IMG/VR virus record: IMGVR_UViG_3300036766_000203
Location: 1 to 36,770 of that record
Source of the DNA: a virus
Direction: 5' to 3' (one strand)
Length of the DNA: 36,770 nucleotides
Shown here: positions 14,532 to 22,085 of the stretch, in pieces
Numbering within the stretch: the stretch's first letter is position 1
Layout: the number at the start of each line of letters is the position of its first letter
Program-made: the position numbers and the translations under genes
The notes under the pieces: generated by a model
What the model saw: only the letters and a program-made list of their open reading frames with translations
Database searches by the model: none
What the model was told of the DNA's origin: nothing

Positions 14532-14726
14532 CTAAGAGGCTGCTAGAATGGCACGTTCGATAAGAACTTGAGGGATGTCAGGATACTCTTCAATGATCTC
14601 AATTGTATTTGCTGGGATATCTTTATCCTCGATCGGACACGACATGCCTAATCTACAGAGAACGCAGACTTCATGGTAAAGGCCCGACTGGGACCAAATT
14701 ATAAATAGGTGTCCAGGGCATTCCAT
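14532..14726 (-). CDS. Small Cys/His-containing protein (64 aa)
   Basis: MECPGHLFIIW at the start and HEVCVLCRLGMSC in the middle supply several Cys and His, suggestive of a small zinc site. The C-terminal half is acidic and aliphatic. No recognised family. Upstream there is a weak TTGATG-17-CACAAT promoter-like pair. It is the last gene of the replication-side chain before the rusA leader. Confidence 0.5.
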   Translation of the reverse strand: MECPGHLFIIWSQSGLYHEVCVLCRLGMSCPIEDKDIPANTIEIIEEYPDIPQVLIERAILAAS

Positions 14727-14843
14727 AAATACATTGTGTCAGAACTTTGACTTAACATCAAGCGTTTATTGTATGGCGTCAGGACCAGGTAAAAAGATGG
14801 CCCGAAGCCGGGGTCTAAACTGCAAGGTAAAGATGATCCCAAC

Positions 14844-14948
14844 TCAGGCCAAACAGAAATGTGTCATGTATACATTTAACCAAATAAGTATCAGAGCAAT
14901 TAAGTTAAGTAAAATTAAAAACCAAATTAGTTTAACTAAAGACTTCAT
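14844..14948 (-). CDS. 34-residue single-span membrane peptide
   Basis: MKSLVKLIWFLILLNLIALI followed by a short polar end. One strong membrane helix with a basic N-terminus. Its start lies 17 bases inside the end of the upstream gene. The ribosome binding site is weak. The function is unknown. Confidence 0.45.
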   Translation of the reverse strand: MKSLVKLIWFLILLNLIALILIWLNVYMTHFCLA

Positions 14949-15162
14949 ACGTTGGATTACTTTTATTCAAGATGCTTAAATTACTCTCATGAAGCGCTAC
15001 TCTTTTCCTACAGTGAGAACATGTAGTTCTATCTTTATAGATAGTGACGTACCTAGATTTTAATTCTCTACCACAGAAGGTCTTAGTTTTTTCATAGTTC
15101 ATCTTAATATTCACCCAAGGATCTTCTATATGAATCACTCTTCTCTCTTGTGCGGTTGTCAT
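14932..15162 (-). CDS. Small protein with CxxC motif (76 aa)
   Basis: The central part FCGRELKSRYVTIYKDRTTCSHC has the cysteine spacing of a small zinc site seen in phage-encoded 'TFCGR...TCxxC' proteins. The start overlaps the upstream stop (ATGA). Probably a soluble accessory protein of the early region; no known reaction. Confidence 0.6.
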   Translation of the reverse strand: MTTAQERRVIHIEDPWVNIKMNYEKTKTFCGRELKSRYVTIYKDRTTCSHCRKRVALHESNLSILNKSNPTYEVFS

Positions 15163-15491
15163 AGCTTTTCCTTTGGATATCTAGCGAGAACCTCAGAAAC
15201 AACAAGAGCCTGAGGAAACCAGTTTTCGCCTGGATGGTATTTTTGAATAAACTCTTTGTCGAAATACTCAAGCGCATCACGGTAATCATCACGCTCTAGT
15301 CCAATACTCGCAATCATTGCAGCTCCTTGAGCTGCATAAATAGCGATTTTACTTTTTAATTCATCACGCTCTTTGCGGAGGGCTTCTATTTCTACTTCTA
15401 GCTCTCCAATTTTTTTATCATCTGGCCACATGTCACCCGCGCACCATACCTTGCCGTCATTCACGCCTTCATCTTTTGGGTCTGGGCTCAC
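15159..15491 (-). CDS. Coiled-coil hypothetical protein (110 aa)
   Basis: A heptad-like segment at about residues 27-50 (KIGELEVEIEALRKERDELKS) is followed by a helical C-terminal domain containing FIQKYHPGENWFPQALV. The start and stop both overlap neighbours as ATGA. Such coiled-coil early proteins are common in phages; no function assigned. Confidence 0.6.
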   Translation of the reverse strand: MSPDPKDEGVNDGKVWCAGDMWPDDKKIGELEVEIEALRKERDELKSKIAIYAAQGAAMIASIGLERDDYRDALEYFDKEFIQKYHPGENWFPQALVVSEVLARYPKEKL

Positions 15492-15706
15492 AACTTCTCC
15501 GGGTCGATGTCGAGTGCTTCACAACTCTTGCATGTAAACTTATATTGATGTGAAAATGGTTTATATAGGCATTTACATTCAAAGCTTTCAAGCGCCTCTT
15601 TCAGCTTCTCGATAACTGCGATGGCTTGGTCTTTGCTCTCATAAAGTGATATCGCACTTCGTTCGTCTCTGATTTTCTCAAGCCAAGCTTCAAGTGGCGT
15701 GTTCAT
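15488..15706 (-). CDS. Small protein with paired cysteines (72 aa)
   Basis: The N-terminal half is a helix (EAWLEKIRDERSAISLYESK). The C-terminal half carries FECKCLY and FTCKSCEALD, four cysteines able to bind one zinc. ATGA overlaps on both sides place it in the coupled early chain. The function is unknown. Confidence 0.6.
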   Translation of the reverse strand: MNTPLEAWLEKIRDERSAISLYESKDQAIAVIEKLKEALESFECKCLYKPFSHQYKFTCKSCEALDIDPEKL

Positions 15707-15849
15707 GGTAAGTCCAATTCATCAATTAAATCTAACATTTCATTCACGGCTTCTTTTAGTCCGGCGTGTTCTTTTTTTTGACAATCCATATACGACCAAA
15801 TTTCTTCTTTAAGTTCTTCAGCTTTTTGTTTTAAATCAAATAGTGTCAT
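15703..15849 (-). CDS. 48-residue acidic helical protein
   Basis: MTLFDLKQKAEELKEEIWSY at the start and NEMLDLIDELDLP at the end; probably two helices. The stop overlaps the next start as ATGA, and the start overlaps the stop of a 22-codon frame in the same way. Confidence 0.55.
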   Translation of the reverse strand: MTLFDLKQKAEELKEEIWSYMDCQKKEHAGLKEAVNEMLDLIDELDLP

Positions 15850-15914
15850 TCTTCACCGTCTAAATCCCCAGCCCATGTCTTAGACACTATCAGCCCGTAA
15901 TTATCTATGTTCAT
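15846..15914 (-). CDS. 22-residue micro-ORF in the coupled chain
   Basis: [20 protein letters not shown] then EE and stop. It begins inside the stop of the repeat gene (ATGA) and ends inside the start of the 48-residue gene (ATGA). Its main value may be to carry ribosomes from the repeat gene to the next gene. A real peptide function is not shown. Confidence 0.4.
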   Translation of the reverse strand: MNIDNYGLIVSKTWAGDLDGEE

Positions 15915-16231
15915 AGCCTACTCCCACTCCTACTCCTACTCCTACTCCAACTCCTACTCCCACTCCTACTCCAACTCCCACTCCAACTCCCACTCCTACT
16001 CCTACTCCAGCTCCCACTCCTACTCCAACTCCAACTCCCACTCCAACTCCCACTCCAACTCCCACTCCCACTCCCACTCCCACTCCTACTCCAGCTCCCA
16101 CTCCTACTCCCACTCCAACTCAAACTCCCACTCCTACTCCTACTCCTACTCCAACTCCTACTCCCACTCCTACTCCCACTCCCACTCCAACAATTTTCAT
16201 AACCAACTCTACTTATAGTTTGGTTAATCAT
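15911..16231 (-). CDS. Ser-(Gly/Arg/Trp) dipeptide-repeat protein
   Basis: 106 residues: [15 protein letters not shown], then about 45 dipeptides of Ser followed by Gly, Arg or Trp (once Leu), ending SRL. Its start overlaps the upstream stop (ATGA), which selects this frame over the Gly-Val frame of the same strand; that frame is closed by TGA near 16120. The repeat encodes an unstructured, basic, aromatic chain resembling RS-type low-complexity segments. It might bind RNA or form condensates (inference). Alternatively the peptide is incidental and the RNA matters, since every unit carries GGAG. Confidence 0.5.
   Translation of the reverse strand: MINQTISRVGYENCWSGSGSRSGSRSWSRSRSRSGSLSWSGSRSGSWSRSGSGSGSGSWSGSWSGSWSWSRSGSWSRSRSGSWSGSWSRSGSRSWSRSRSRSGSRL
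15918..16189. repeat. Tandem hexanucleotide array, about 45 copies
   Basis: Plus strand reads ACTCCN repeated, with N mostly T, C or A; a few units carry GCTCC or CTCAA variants. Minus strand, the transcribed sense, reads NGGAGT repeated, and short runs of GGG occur where N is G. The unit is two codons long, so copy-number change keeps the frame. The strand is almost pure pyrimidine on one side apart from a single A per unit. Confidence 0.95.
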
Positions 16232-16560
16232 TTTTGTCCTTTAAACAAACTATGCCCCCACTCAGTGACGTCAATAATTGATCCAAGTGGAATTTTTACG
16301 TCTGAAATAAATCCTTCGTATTCATTGCATTTTCCATCCTTCAAGAAATCATGAAATCTTCCCGTGTCAGCTATCCATGCTGCTTCGTCTAAAATCAACC
16401 ATTGTCCGACAATAGCTTTAATCTTGCCGGTATAGTAATGGGTTACCGTTCTGATGAACACTTTCTCTCCCACGATCAACGGTGCTTTTGATGAGACCGT
16501 TGGTCTCAGCAAGCCCTGTATTTCTTTAAGTTCTTTTACTGTCATACTATCTAGATCCAT
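16228..16560 (-). CDS. Hypothetical early protein (110 aa), SH3-like
   Basis: After an N-terminal helix ([18 protein letters not shown]), the middle reads [20 protein letters not shown], then [17 protein letters not shown], a strand pattern like small SH3/KOW-type barrels found in phage early proteins. The ribosome binding site GGAGTAAGAA precedes the start. It overlaps the upstream gene by 14 bases and the repeat gene downstream as ATGA. Confidence 0.65.
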   Translation of the reverse strand: MDLDSMTVKELKEIQGLLRPTVSSKAPLIVGEKVFIRTVTHYYTGKIKAIVGQWLILDEAAWIADTGRFHDFLKDGKCNEYEGFISDVKIPLGSIIDVTEWGHSLFKGQK

Positions 16561-16717
16561 TTCTTACTCCTCTAATAAGTTTAAATAAACTAATCATCTC
16601 TCCACCCTCGCCACCTTCACCTGATATCCAAATTGAGTCTTTCTCATATAGTTTTTCTAAACTACTATCGAACTCTTTTCTAATCTTTGCGGTTAGTTCT
16701 AACATTTGTTCTTTCAT
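16547..16717 (-). CDS. 56-residue hypothetical protein
   Basis: MKEQMLELTAKIRKEFDSSL, then a Gly-rich turn (SGEGGEGGEM) and a short basic end. The start shares a base with the stop of the upstream gene (TAATG), and it overlaps the next gene by 14 bases. Helical; function unknown. Confidence 0.55.
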   Translation of the reverse strand: MKEQMLELTAKIRKEFDSSLEKLYEKDSIWISGEGGEGGEMISLFKLIRGVRNGSR

Positions 16718-16893
16718 TATTCTCCCCTAGCCTCAACGCCAATAAGTTCTAATATTCTCTTTCTGATTTTAATAAGATCGCACCATAGTCTTTGTTTAAG
16801 TCTAGACTGGGTTAGTATTTGATTCATACACTCCTCATATTCTTTCTCTAGATCCTTTTCTACTTTCTTAAGAGCATCCATTTGTGTCTTCAT
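16717..16893 (-). CDS. 58-residue coiled-coil protein
   Basis: MKTQMDALKKVEKDLEKEYE followed by CMNQILTQSRLKQRLWCDLI, almost wholly helical and charged. The start overlaps the stop of the HNH gene (ATGA), with AAGG upstream. No function assigned. Confidence 0.55.
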   Translation of the reverse strand: MKTQMDALKKVEKDLEKEYEECMNQILTQSRLKQRLWCDLIKIRKRILELIGVEARGE

Positions 16894-17354
16894 TTGTTTT
16901 GCCTTTTATTATTTGCCTGCTCTGTTAAGGTTGCCCATCGGCAGTTCGATGGTTTGTAGTTACTATAAGGATTAATTCTATCAAGGCTTTTGTCTTTAGG
17001 TCGTGGGCCCATATCTTTGTAGAAGTTCTCAAATGAATTAACCCATCGACTACAAACCTTTACGCCTCTACCTCCATAATATTTCCAGTCCTTATGTTTT
17101 TTATCTTTGCATCTCGCCTTCATAGAAAGCCATGTTATATATTCTCTTGTTTTTGTCATGCCATGTGTTTTAAATATCTTAGAAAATCTCTCTGCTCTCC
17201 AACAACCACAACTATAACTAACCCCAGTTTTTAAATTACTAATCTTTGGAGTAGAATTCTTTCCGCAATCACAAAGACATAACCATTTTCTATGTGACGG
17301 CGTTTTGTGGCTATTTTTTATTTCTTTTATTAGAGTTAGTCTTCCGAACTTCAT
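16890..17354 (-). CDS. HNH endonuclease-like protein (154 aa)
   Basis: Start chosen at ATG 17354, giving MKFGRLTLIKEIKNSHK and overlapping the upstream stop as ATGA; a start 7 codons earlier is possible. Zinc-binding WLCLCDCG and SCGCWRAER lie N-terminal. The catalytic part has YYGGRGVKVCSRW, then MGPRPKDKSLDRINPYSNY and SNCRWATLTEQANNKRQ. This zinc-ribbon plus HNH arrangement is shared with two other genes here. It ends 16 residues after the HNH core, shorter than its relatives, and may lack the C-terminal DNA-binding part. Confidence 0.85.
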   Translation of the reverse strand: MKFGRLTLIKEIKNSHKTPSHRKWLCLCDCGKNSTPKISNLKTGVSYSCGCWRAERFSKIFKTHGMTKTREYITWLSMKARCKDKKHKDWKYYGGRGVKVCSRWVNSFENFYKDMGPRPKDKSLDRINPYSNYKPSNCRWATLTEQANNKRQNK

Positions 17355-18013
17355 TTGATTCTTTCTTGGAGCCATTTAAGTCCGCTAAGATAATACTGAG
17401 GAAGATCAGAATTCCCTGATCCTTCATGAAAGTAAATATTGAGCGCATGATTATAGTCCCTATACTTTAAATAGATTCTAGCAGCTAGCCTTGAGATAAA
17501 TGTTCCTCCAAATCTCTCAGCGTAGCAAAGAGAAATTATGTGGTTAAGATCATTAGCAACATACGAGTAGCCATTAAGGCAAATAATAATAGCGTTGAGA
17601 AGAGTGAACAAATCTGCAACCCAAACATACCACCTTGCTCTTTTGAAATGGCTTAGATGTTCTGGTGATGCTATGTCGTTGTTGGGATAGCGGTACATAC
17701 GATCACGACATTCAGCATAGGTCTTCTCCCTTAAATAATAAAGTGATGGATAGAATTGTATCGCCATCATGAGTGGATCAAGTTGATCTCTCGAGCAGTC
17801 AAGGGGATCGGTCCATTGTTGGGGTGATCTTATCCACTGGCCCTTATCATTTTGTAATAACTTAACAACATTTTCAAAAGGTTGAAGTTCTGTTTTAATA
17901 CTACAAAGATTTATTAAGAAATAGATACGACCCGACTCACTTGCGGAGTCCCCTCTGTCGATATCACCCGCCCAATCGAGACTTGAAATGAGTCCGTTGT
18001 TATCAATCAACAT
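17351..18013 (-). CDS. Hypothetical protein (220 aa)
   Basis: Begins MLIDNNGLISSLDWAGDIDR. The middle has WTDPLDCSRDQLDPLMMAI and a Tyr/Arg-rich part (YLREKTYAECRDRMYRYPN). Two hydrophobic stretches (YVWVADLFTLLNAIIICLNG; ISRLAARIYLKYRD) suggest peripheral membrane contact or a helical core. A similar 'SRDQ.DPL' block occurs in uncharacterised phage proteins (from memory). It is the largest non-HNH gene between the annealing-protein region and the repeat gene. Confidence 0.6.
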   Translation of the reverse strand: MLIDNNGLISSLDWAGDIDRGDSASESGRIYFLINLCSIKTELQPFENVVKLLQNDKGQWIRSPQQWTDPLDCSRDQLDPLMMAIQFYPSLYYLREKTYAECRDRMYRYPNNDIASPEHLSHFKRARWYVWVADLFTLLNAIIICLNGYSYVANDLNHIISLCYAERFGGTFISRLAARIYLKYRDYNHALNIYFHEGSGNSDLPQYYLSGLKWLQERIK

Positions 18014-18016
18014 GTA

Positions 18017-18202
18017 TCATCTCTCCACCAATTTCTTATAACTCTTCGGAAGCTGTCTATCTTTCTTCGGCTCTGGTTCATTGTCGTACCTGATATTCTT
18101 TGCAAGTTCTTTCTCCGGCGTCTTCATGTCACAACTATTACAGTACCGAAGATCCCTTGGCGTATAGCTGTAGCAGCGCTGACACTTGTACCAATTTTTC
18201 AT
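18017..18202 (-). CDS. Zinc-ribbon protein (61 aa)
   Basis: CQRC at residues 7-10 and CNSC at about 21-24 form a classical four-cysteine zinc ribbon; the rest is charged (EPKKDRQLPKSYKKLVER). Its start shares a base with the stop of the upstream gene. Probably nucleic-acid or protein binding. Confidence 0.65.
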   Translation of the reverse strand: MKNWYKCQRCYSYTPRDLRYCNSCDMKTPEKELAKNIRYDNEPEPKKDRQLPKSYKKLVER

Positions 18203-18510
18203 TACAACTTAAGCCTCATCGTTTCTCTGAATGCTATTCCCATTGCTCTTGCTGCCTCTTGATTCTTCTCAGTCCCAAGCTTGTTCTGATTGATGTCATC
18301 ACAGATGTAGAGGGCAACTTGTAATCTATCCCAAATGCTGAGTTGTGTTTCATGTCGCGCATCAATTGAATACATCGACATCTGTGGACTATCCTCAAAT
18401 GAGATCTTGGTGATGAATAACGCGTCACAAAGACTTGAATTATATTTTTCATCTTCTGTCTTTTCAAATTTTCCGATGTCTATTTTAAGAGTATGTCTGA
18501 GTGTTTTCAT
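18202..18510 (-). CDS. Hypothetical early protein (102 aa)
   Basis: Start at ATG 18510, which overlaps the HNH stop as ATGA. Starts MKTLRHTLKIDIGKFEKTED and continues with strand and helix sequence, ending in a helical RETMRLKL. No family recognised. Its coupling to the HNH gene suggests the endonuclease inserted just ahead of it. Confidence 0.6.
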   Translation of the reverse strand: MKTLRHTLKIDIGKFEKTEDEKYNSSLCDALFITKISFEDSPQMSMYSIDARHETQLSIWDRLQVALYICDDINQNKLGTEKNQEAARAMGIAFRETMRLKL

Positions 18511-19130
18511 GAGGCACCTAACATTCTTTCTGTGCTCCACCCATTGCTTCTTCTGTTTCTTAATGTTTTAAGATCTATTTTTTTAATTATAGACCATTCT
18601 TTTAGAGAATGTTTTTCACCTTTAAATATTATAAATACATTATTTCTTTTGTTATTCTGTTGCTGTTCAACTGAGCCCCAACGGCAGTTCGATGGAGAAT
18701 AGTTGCCGTTGTTGTTGATGCGGTCTAGAGAATGTTTTGGAGTTGGCTTTGAGCCCATATCTTTAAAGAAGTTCTCAAACTTATTCCAACGCTTGCAAAT
18801 TTTAATATTCTTATACCAATGTTTCCTTTTACATCTGTCGTGCATTGCTTTGAAAGCATTGTATTCTTTTGTGCCGTGCATCCCATGAGTAACATTCCAT
18901 GGCGGATGTGTTTCTTTTCTAAGACATCCACAACTTTTGGTATGAGAATTCTTTAAACTGCTGCATACAACTTTTGTTACGACGCCACAGTCACACTTAC
19001 ACAACCACTTCCTATGTGAAGGATAATCGCTGTTTTGGAGTTCTTTGATGGCAATAAGTCTGCCGATTCTTTGACCTGGTGTTATCTTCAGTTCGTGATG
19101 TAGCGCTTTTGTTTTTACTTTTGCTGACAT
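18507..19130 (-). CDS. HNH endonuclease-like protein (207 aa)
   Basis: Start at ATG 19130, chosen for AAGGAGAG eight bases upstream; an ATG at 19157 would add nine residues. The zinc part is WLCKCDCG and SCGCLRKET. The HNH part has NIKICKRWNKFENFFKDMG, then KHSLDRINNNGNYSPSNCRW. The C-terminal part (FKGEKHSLKEWSIIKK, RRSNGWSTERML) resembles helix-turn-helix ends of homing HNH proteins. Its 5' end overlaps the upstream gene by about 119 bases in another frame, a sign of insertion. Confidence 0.85.
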   Translation of the reverse strand: MSAKVKTKALHHELKITPGQRIGRLIAIKELQNSDYPSHRKWLCKCDCGVVTKVVCSSLKNSHTKSCGCLRKETHPPWNVTHGMHGTKEYNAFKAMHDRCKRKHWYKNIKICKRWNKFENFFKDMGSKPTPKHSLDRINNNGNYSPSNCRWGSVEQQQNNKRNNVFIIFKGEKHSLKEWSIIKKIDLKTLRNRRSNGWSTERMLGAS

Positions 19131-19425
19131 TTTTTGTTCTCTCCTTGTCTTCTTCATTAAGTCTTATCAATGTAGTAATAACTTTAACAAGTGAAAACAC
19201 ATTTACAACTTCACCGTTCGCAATACCAAAATCATCTATGGTCTTTTGTTTATGTTCTTGTTCTCTTACAGACAAAATCGTTCTTTTGGTTTGAAGATCT
19301 CCCTCTCTGTCTCTGTAAAGTTGATACATTTGTTCTAAGGTGTGTGGTCCTTTCTTTTGATCCTCTATTCTTTTCATGACACTAGCTTCTAGTTTGTTTC
19401 TCTCAATCCACTCATATGTTCCCAT
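19012..19425 (-). CDS. Hypothetical protein, C-terminus altered by HNH gene
   Basis: 137 residues. The first 100 or so look genuine: MGTYEWIERNKLEASVMKRI, a long charged helix, then DDFGIANGEVVNVFSLVKVI. The last 35 residues (from about KNVSKSKNK) coincide with the start of the HNH gene in a different frame and are low-complexity basic. The original 3' end has probably been replaced. The function is unknown; it follows the annealing protein with a good AAGGAG site. Confidence 0.6.
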   Translation of the reverse strand: MGTYEWIERNKLEASVMKRIEDQKKGPHTLEQMYQLYRDREGDLQTKRTILSVREQEHKQKTIDDFGIANGEVVNVFSLVKVITTLIRLNEEDKERTKNVSKSKNKSATSRTEDNTRSKNRQTYCHQRTPKQRLSFT

Positions 19426-19435
19426 TTATTTCTCC

Positions 19436-20401
19436 TTATTGTTTTTCATTTAACATTCCCCATAGTTCTGGCATTAGTTTCTGTGGTACATTACTCATCT
19501 TGAAACCTTTTACAGCTATATGGTTCATAATCTTGGGACTCATGGCCTTGTCGAACGCAGCATCCATTAGATCTTTCTTTTCTTTTGGAGATGCTTCAGG
19601 CTCTCTGGCCATTACTGGCTCAGGAGCAAACGCCTCACCCTTAAGGGGAGCTTCAAACTTTGGTTCTGGAGTTGCCTGTTGAACTTCTTTTACTTCTGTC
19701 TTTGGACCAGAGACATGTTCTAGAACTTCAGTTAGCTCTTCAGGACTTAATTCTTTAGAAGATTTAAAGTAGGTCGCCGTTATGTAGGATGTTACATCAC
19801 CTAACTGCCAACCATTCTTTTTTGCTGCTACTCCGATTAATTTAATTAACGACGTTGTTTTATTAACATCAGGTGATGATAGATTCTTGATATCAGCTCC
19901 AGGCTCGGAAATTTCTTTAATCTCTTGTTCTACGAACTTGGCATGTGGAATTGTTTCTACTTCAGTTTCATCAAGCATAGCTAGCCCACAGATAGAAAGT
20001 GTTACTCTCCTTTTGGCTTTTGTCTCAGCTTTCATGAAGGCATTTGCTAGCGCCTCGCCTTTTAGATTAGCAATGTTAACGGCTCCGGTTGACTCATCTT
20101 CTCTGCCGTCTTTAGTTTTGGCTCTAGCAGTTACGACATAGACATCATCGAACTTGTCTCTTGCCGAGATCTGTAGCGATATAGAATGAATCGATCTTAG
20201 TTGTTCAGTGCAACTCTTGCTTGCATAGAGCACCGTCTTGCCATTAAGGACCATGTATTCAAAAGGCTTAGTAAGTGGGTTAAGCCCCAGTGACTCACAT
20301 ACCTTTTTGTAATAAGTAATTCTCTCCTCAGATGTTAGTGATTGAAGATTGCCCTCAATCAAAGCTTTATCAAACGCTTCTGTTTTAACTATGTTACTCA
20401 C
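19436..20401 (-). CDS. Probable single-strand annealing/recombination protein
   Basis: 321 residues. The first 180 follow a pattern common in phage recombination modules: LGLNPLTKPFEYMVLNGKTV, then YASKSCTEQLRSIHSISL, VYVVTARAKTKDGR, KGEALANAFMKAETKAKRR and ICGLAMLDETEVE. Such proteins are thought to anneal single strands, in the Rad52/RecT sense, although I cannot fix the exact family. The C-terminal 100 residues are Pro/Glu-rich, a probable flexible tail for SSB contacts. It overlaps the Gp157-like gene by 8 bases. Confidence 0.7.
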   Translation of the reverse strand: MSNIVKTEAFDKALIEGNLQSLTSEERITYYKKVCESLGLNPLTKPFEYMVLNGKTVLYASKSCTEQLRSIHSISLQISARDKFDDVYVVTARAKTKDGREDESTGAVNIANLKGEALANAFMKAETKAKRRVTLSICGLAMLDETEVETIPHAKFVEQEIKEISEPGADIKNLSSPDVNKTTSLIKLIGVAAKKNGWQLGDVTSYITATYFKSSKELSPEELTEVLEHVSGPKTEVKEVQQATPEPKFEAPLKGEAFAPEPVMAREPEASPKEKKDLMDAAFDKAMSPKIMNHIAVKGFKMSNVPQKLMPELWGMLNEKQ

Positions 20402-20939
20402 TGATTGCCTTCTTTCCTGCTTTTTGTGTGTAGAATTTTACAGATCTTTTATAAACTAATTCAGCCCCTGGAACTGATTCAAAGTTCTCTAGAGCCGCTC
20501 TGATTTTAGTTTTGTCTGGTGGATGAGTTACGGTTATTATCTCTTTAAGATATTCTTTTGGTATTAACTTTTCTGACTCCTTGGTTGTAACAACAGCGCC
20601 TTTAGATGTGCTAAGTTTAACACGGGACATTTCTCCATCTAGCTCGTCAACACCAAGAGTCAGCATTGCATTAACAAGATTGTTTTTCAGAGCGTCTACC
20701 AACTTTTCACAAGCCTCTTTGGTCTTGTTAATTTTTTCTATTCTCTTTTCATAGAGAGGATATTGGCTTTCCAAGAAGTCGATAAAATAATCTATCTTAT
20801 CAACCTTAGTCCCTAACGACTTCATTCTCTCTATGAACTCAGGAGTATATTCACCACCAGAGTCGATGAGCATATCCATTAGCTCAATAACAATTCTAGG
20901 AACTGTATCTGAGTCTTTAACTTCTATTTCGTTTGTCAT
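20394..20939 (-). CDS. Siphovirus Gp157-like protein
   Basis: 181 residues. An N-terminal helical part with long coiled coil (DYFIDFLESQYPLYEKRIEK) is followed by SRVKLSTSKGAVVTTKESEK and IPKEYLKEIITVTHPPDKTK, then IRAALENFESVPGAELV. This arrangement is the Gp157 family, usually next to annealing proteins in phage recombination modules. The biochemical role is not settled. Confidence 0.8.
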   Translation of the reverse strand: MTNEIEVKDSDTVPRIVIELMDMLIDSGGEYTPEFIERMKSLGTKVDKIDYFIDFLESQYPLYEKRIEKINKTKEACEKLVDALKNNLVNAMLTLGVDELDGEMSRVKLSTSKGAVVTTKESEKLIPKEYLKEIITVTHPPDKTKIRAALENFESVPGAELVYKRSVKFYTQKAGKKAISE

Positions 20940-20992
20940 GTTTGTCCTTGCAGTTATTGGATATATTTATATGGGAGTTTTTAGAAAGTAAA

Positions 20993-21397
20993 CTACTTTG
21001 ATATAATCTCAGCATCCCATTCAGTGAATGTTCTTATTTGGTATGTCTGTCCATCGTGTCTAAAGCTCTTTGGTGCCATGTCTCCTGCTGCACAAGTGCA
21101 ACGCAGAGCGTAGGAGTATCCTTCCCTGAATCTTTGAACATGCCCTGTCCCAGCGCATAGATCACAGTCGATACGTTCGGCCACGGTATTATTATTTGAT
21201 CGATACGATAGTGAAATGAAGTCTTCAAGTCTTGGTGGATCTTTTTGCCAAACAGCTTTTGAAATGAAGAACATCAGCGACTCCGGAGAAACATGTTGGA
21301 CGTGGTCAAACACCTGTAGCTTCATTGACTCGGTATAGAATCTCGGCCATTTGTCGTTAAGTTTTTTAAAGTGTATCTCAAACATTTCATGGTTCAT
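20993..21397 (-). CDS. Cys-rich replication accessory protein
   Basis: 134 residues. The helical N-terminus (MNHEMFEIHFKKLNDKWPR) is followed by a zinc motif CDLCAGTGHV and, 18 residues later, CTCAAG, similar to DnaJ-type zinc clusters. Proteins with this motif often follow phage replication initiators and may aid helicase loading (inference). The start overlaps the initiator gene stop by 11 bases. Confidence 0.65.
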   Translation of the reverse strand: MNHEMFEIHFKKLNDKWPRFYTESMKLQVFDHVQHVSPESLMFFISKAVWQKDPPRLEDFISLSYRSNNNTVAERIDCDLCAGTGHVQRFREGYSYALRCTCAAGDMAPKSFRHDGQTYQIRTFTEWDAEIISK

Positions 21398-22085
21398 TGG
21401 ATCTTTGCCTTTCTCTCTCAGCTATAAGTTCTTTTATGGTTCTTGGCTTTGGTTCAAAGCTGTTAGTATTCCCTGTCGTTGGATCCAGCCAGTCTTCCCA
21501 TTGGTTTATGAAGGTATCAAAGTTTTTAATAAACTTAGCCTCGGTCTTATTTATTTTTAGATACGCCGTGTAATTATCAATGGCCTTTTCTAACTTAGAA
21601 ACATCCTCATCGCTCTTTAGAATTGTTTTTAGTTTAGCGAACGCTTTCTTCTTTCCAATCTTTTTTGGATAAATTGAATAAATATCTATCGCGCATTTTT
21701 CAAAATGAGCAATAGTGTTATGTAATGTTATGTCATGTAGTGTCTTGTTATGTAGTGTAGCGATCGTGTCCGTTACGTGTCCGTTACGTGCACGGGATAC
21801 TATTGATAACACTAGTAATTTTGAAATTGCAGACTCGATCGAACTAGCCTTAAATCTTCCAACTGATCTAGCGTGGTTGATCACTATTTTGATCGTCGGT
21901 GAGCTCTTCTTTGAGGCAAGGCAGAGTATATAAATCCAGACGCAAAGCTCCTCATGGGTGAAGTCATAGAACTCATGGTTCTCAAAAAGGTCGTGTTTTA
22001 GCCTAAACCAAGTGGGGGCCTTAACATCGTTCCTGGAGTTGTACTTGTCCCAATTATTAATTGTGATCTCAATGAAGCCGTCCAT
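21387..22085 (-). CDS. Probable replication initiator / primosomal protein
   Basis: 232 residues from ATG 22085, preceded by GGGGG four bases upstream; a longer frame to 22193 has no such site. The N-terminal part (FIEITINNWDKYNSRNDVKA, then WFRLKHDLFENHEFYDFTHE) is a winged-helix-like region typical of phage replisome organisers. The C-terminal part (FEKCAIDIYSIYPKKIGKKK; INQWEDWLD) resembles DnaT/initiator C-termini that contact helicase. It is the first gene of the leftward early operon. Confidence 0.7.
   Translation of the reverse strand: MDGFIEITINNWDKYNSRNDVKAPTWFRLKHDLFENHEFYDFTHEELCVWIYILCLASKKSSPTIKIVINHARSVGRFKASSIESAISKLLVLSIVSRARNGHVTDTIATLHNKTLHDITLHNTIAHFEKCAIDIYSIYPKKIGKKKAFAKLKTILKSDEDVSKLEKAIDNYTAYLKINKTEAKFIKNFDTFINQWEDWLDPTTGNTNSFEPKPRTIKELIAERERQRSNEP

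Noticed and set aside
14786-14815. Short GC hairpin (CCCG-GCTT-CGGG) followed by five Us on the minus strand
   Set aside because: Four-base stem only and the U run is five bases away; too weak to call a terminator.
14734-14979. 81-codon plus-strand frame
   Set aside because: No ribosome binding site, and it is antisense to the minus-strand chain; the 34-residue membrane peptide on the other strand fits the gene order better.
15901-16113. Minus-strand Gly-Val repeat frame over the array
   Set aside because: Closed by TGA near 16120 and without a proper start; the Ser-X frame begins at an ATGA overlap with the upstream gene.
15918-16189. CRISPR-like array
   Set aside because: Units are six bases with no spacers; it is a simple tandem repeat.
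15907-16218. Plus-strand frame of Tyr/His/Asn-Ser repeats over the hexamer array
   Set aside because: All neighbours are on the minus strand, there is no ribosome binding site, and a hexamer array leaves several frames open by chance.
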